From DATKAS01 sp963773315 (GTDB lineage Bacteria; Actinomycetota; Acidimicrobiia; Acidimicrobiales; DATKAS01): a stretch of DNA of 64,000 nucleotides. The position numbers and the translations under genes were made by a program. The stretch lies in the NCBI GenBank assembly GCA_963773315.1, contig CAVZAF010000006.1, forward strand, positions 1 through 64,000, written 5' to 3'. Below, piece after piece: positions 62,843 through 64,000 of this stretch (position 1 is its first letter; each line of letters starts with the position of its first letter). The notes beneath the pieces were generated by a model. The model was not told where the DNA came from. It saw only the letters and a list, made by a program, of their open reading frames with translations, and did no database searches.

Positions 62843-64000
62843 ATGATCCAGCAGGCCCTCGCCGGCCGGCGCATCGCCGTCACCGGATCCACCGGGTTCC
62901 TCGGCACCGCAGTCGTCGAGCGGCTCCTGCGCGCCGTGCCCGACTGCACCCTCGTGCTCCTCGTCCGCTCGGGTCGCCGCACGTCCGCGGCGCAGCGCGT
63001 GCAGCGCGAGATCATCCGCAACGACGCGTTCGACGCGCTGCGATCGATCCTCGGTGACCGCTTCGACGAGGAGATCGCGCGCCGGGTCACAGTGATCAGC
63101 GGGGACGTGAGCACCGACGGGCTCGGGCTCGACGATGCGGGGCGGGAGGCGTTCGCCTCCTGCGAGATCGTCATCCATTCCGCGGCGACGGTGTCGTTCG
63201 ACTCGGCGATCGACGACGCAGTCGAGGTGAACCTCCTCGGCCCGGTCCGCATCGTCGAGACGCTGCACGGCCTCGGCGTGCGTCCGCATCTCGTGTCGGT
63301 CTCGACCTGCTACGTCGCGGGCAACCGTCGCGGCGACGCGCCCGAGCAGCTCGTGAGCGACGGCCCATTCGACCTCGGCGTCGACTGGCGGCTGGAGGTG
63401 TCAGCCGCGCGCCGCGCACGGGCGGACGCCGACGCGGCGAGCCGCGACCCCGAACGGCTCGCGGGCTTCCGCTCGGGGGCACGAAGCGAGCTCGGCGCGG
63501 CAGGCACTCCTGCGCTCGCGGCGAAGACCGAGCAGCTACGCCAGCGTTGGGTCTCGGACCAGCTCGTGCAGGCCGGTCGTTCACGCGCGTCGTCGCTCGG
63601 TTGGCCCGACGCCTACGCGTACACGAAGGCGCTCGGCGAAGGCGCGCTCACCGAGATGAAGGGCGACGTGCCGGTGAGCATCGTGCGCCCCTCGATCATC
63701 GAGTCGGCACTCGTCGAGCCGAGGCCGGGATGGATCCGCGGGTTCCGGATGGCCGAGCCGGTGATCATCTCGTACGCGCGGGGCTTGCTGAAGGAGTTCC
63801 CTGGCGTGCCCGAAGGGACGATCGACGTGATCCCGGTCGACCTCGTCGTCGGAGCGATCTGCGCGGTCGCGGCGCTCGGCCCCGAGCTGGCGCCGCCGAT
63901 CGTCCAGGTGGCGTCGGGTTCGACGAACCCGTTGCGCTACCGGGGCCTCGTCGACCTCGTGCACGAGTGGTTCAGCGACCATCCGCTCTATGACTCCGCC
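62843..64000 (+). CDS. Fatty acyl-CoA reductase-like SDR protein, partial
   Basis: ATG 62843 (or GTG 62837) is open to the end of the window: 386 codons with no stop, so the 3-prime end is missing. The extended-SDR NADP site is 'IAVTGSTGFLGTAVVERLLRA' (about 10-30). 'IVIHSAATVSFDSAIDDAVEVN' and catalytic 'YAYTKALGEGALTEM' (YxxxK, about 257) follow, then 'SIVRPSIIESALVEPRPGWI' and 'VIPVDLVVGAICAVAA'. This is the NAD_binding_4/fatty acyl-CoA reductase layout, with an extra helical insert at about 175-250. In relatives a second domain follows the point where the window ends. Likely role: acyl-CoA or acyl-ACP reduction. Confidence 0.88.
   Translation, partial: MIQQALAGRRIAVTGSTGFLGTAVVERLLRAVPDCTLVLLVRSGRRTSAAQRVQREIIRNDAFDALRSILGDRFDEEIARRVTVISGDVSTDGLGLDDAGREAFASCEIVIHSAATVSFDSAIDDAVEVNLLGPVRIVETLHGLGVRPHLVSVSTCYVAGNRRGDAPEQLVSDGPFDLGVDWRLEVSAARRARADADAASRDPERLAGFRSGARSELGAAGTPALAAKTEQLRQRWVSDQLVQAGRSRASSLGWPDAYAYTKALGEGALTEMKGDVPVSIVRPSIIESALVEPRPGWIRGFRMAEPVIISYARGLLKEFPGVPEGTIDVIPVDLVVGAICAVAALGPELAPPIVQVASGSTNPLRYRGLVDLVHEWFSDHPLYDSA

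Overview
The window is high-GC DNA with actinobacterial core genes: a mycothiol ligase (mshC), a phosphatidylinositol synthase with a PatA-type acyltransferase, an F420:NADPH oxidoreductase, an InhA-type enoyl reductase, an EF-G2 paralogue and an ECF42 sigma factor with its DGPF partner. Starts are often GTG, and many genes overlap by ATGA or GTGA. An Actinomycetota member is clear. An Acidimicrobiia-like lineage is my inference from the gene style; no rRNA gene is present to confirm it.

Layout. 1-8.6 kb is gene-poor and decayed. It holds a frameshifted STAS gene, a frameshifted lipoprotein, a frameshifted COG4705 membrane protein, three copies (one intact) of a small four-cysteine ORF, scraps resembling competence proteins, and intact DinB, NIPSNAP-like, DUF2252 and unknown genes. 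8.6-20.6 kb carries lipid, translation and redox genes: patA-like, PI synthase, HIT, thrS, plsC, mshC and npdG on the minus strand, with a plus-strand block (fusA2, DGPF, ECF42, VOC) between the PI-synthase and thrS halves. 20.7-30.1 kb has inhA, a lipoprotein, an M23 peptidase, a marR-heterodimeric ABC exporter operon and a frameshifted ThDP decarboxylase followed by an ABC ATPase. 30-39 kb has an SRPBCC protein, a GT39-like membrane glycosyltransferase, a VOC/CYTH ORF, HEAT and dead-protease genes, a secreted HNH nuclease, a deaminase, an MFS transporter and a GYD protein. 39.8-45 kb has tRNA-Val(CAC) and a minus-strand run from yceI through a J-protein, VOC, amidase and APH kinase to an acetoacetate-decarboxylase-like gene.

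45-55.6 kb looks like a polyamine unit. Amidohydrolase, potA, potD, potB, potC, a 2-hydroxyacid dehydrogenase and a DUF2087 regulator run left. An aldehyde dehydrogenase, an Lrp regulator and alanine dehydrogenase run right. A 13-bp inverted repeat sits in the divergent gap. Uptake of putrescine or spermidine, oxidation of an aminoaldehyde and alanine nitrogen handling would fit together. 55.7-59.1 kb has an alpha/beta hydrolase, a membrane-anchored Mur ligase and a D-Ala-D-Ala ligase-like ATP-grasp enzyme in one run. 59.1-62.0 kb encodes three Thr-rich anchored surface proteins. The end has a TetR gene diverging, across a double palindrome, from a fatty acyl-CoA reductase-like gene that runs off the window.

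A caution for the whole window: about a dozen otherwise normal genes carry single-base frame breaks spread over all 64 kb. Either the assembly has indel errors or many genes are decayed. These genes are entered as pseudogenes, with the expected intact product named.
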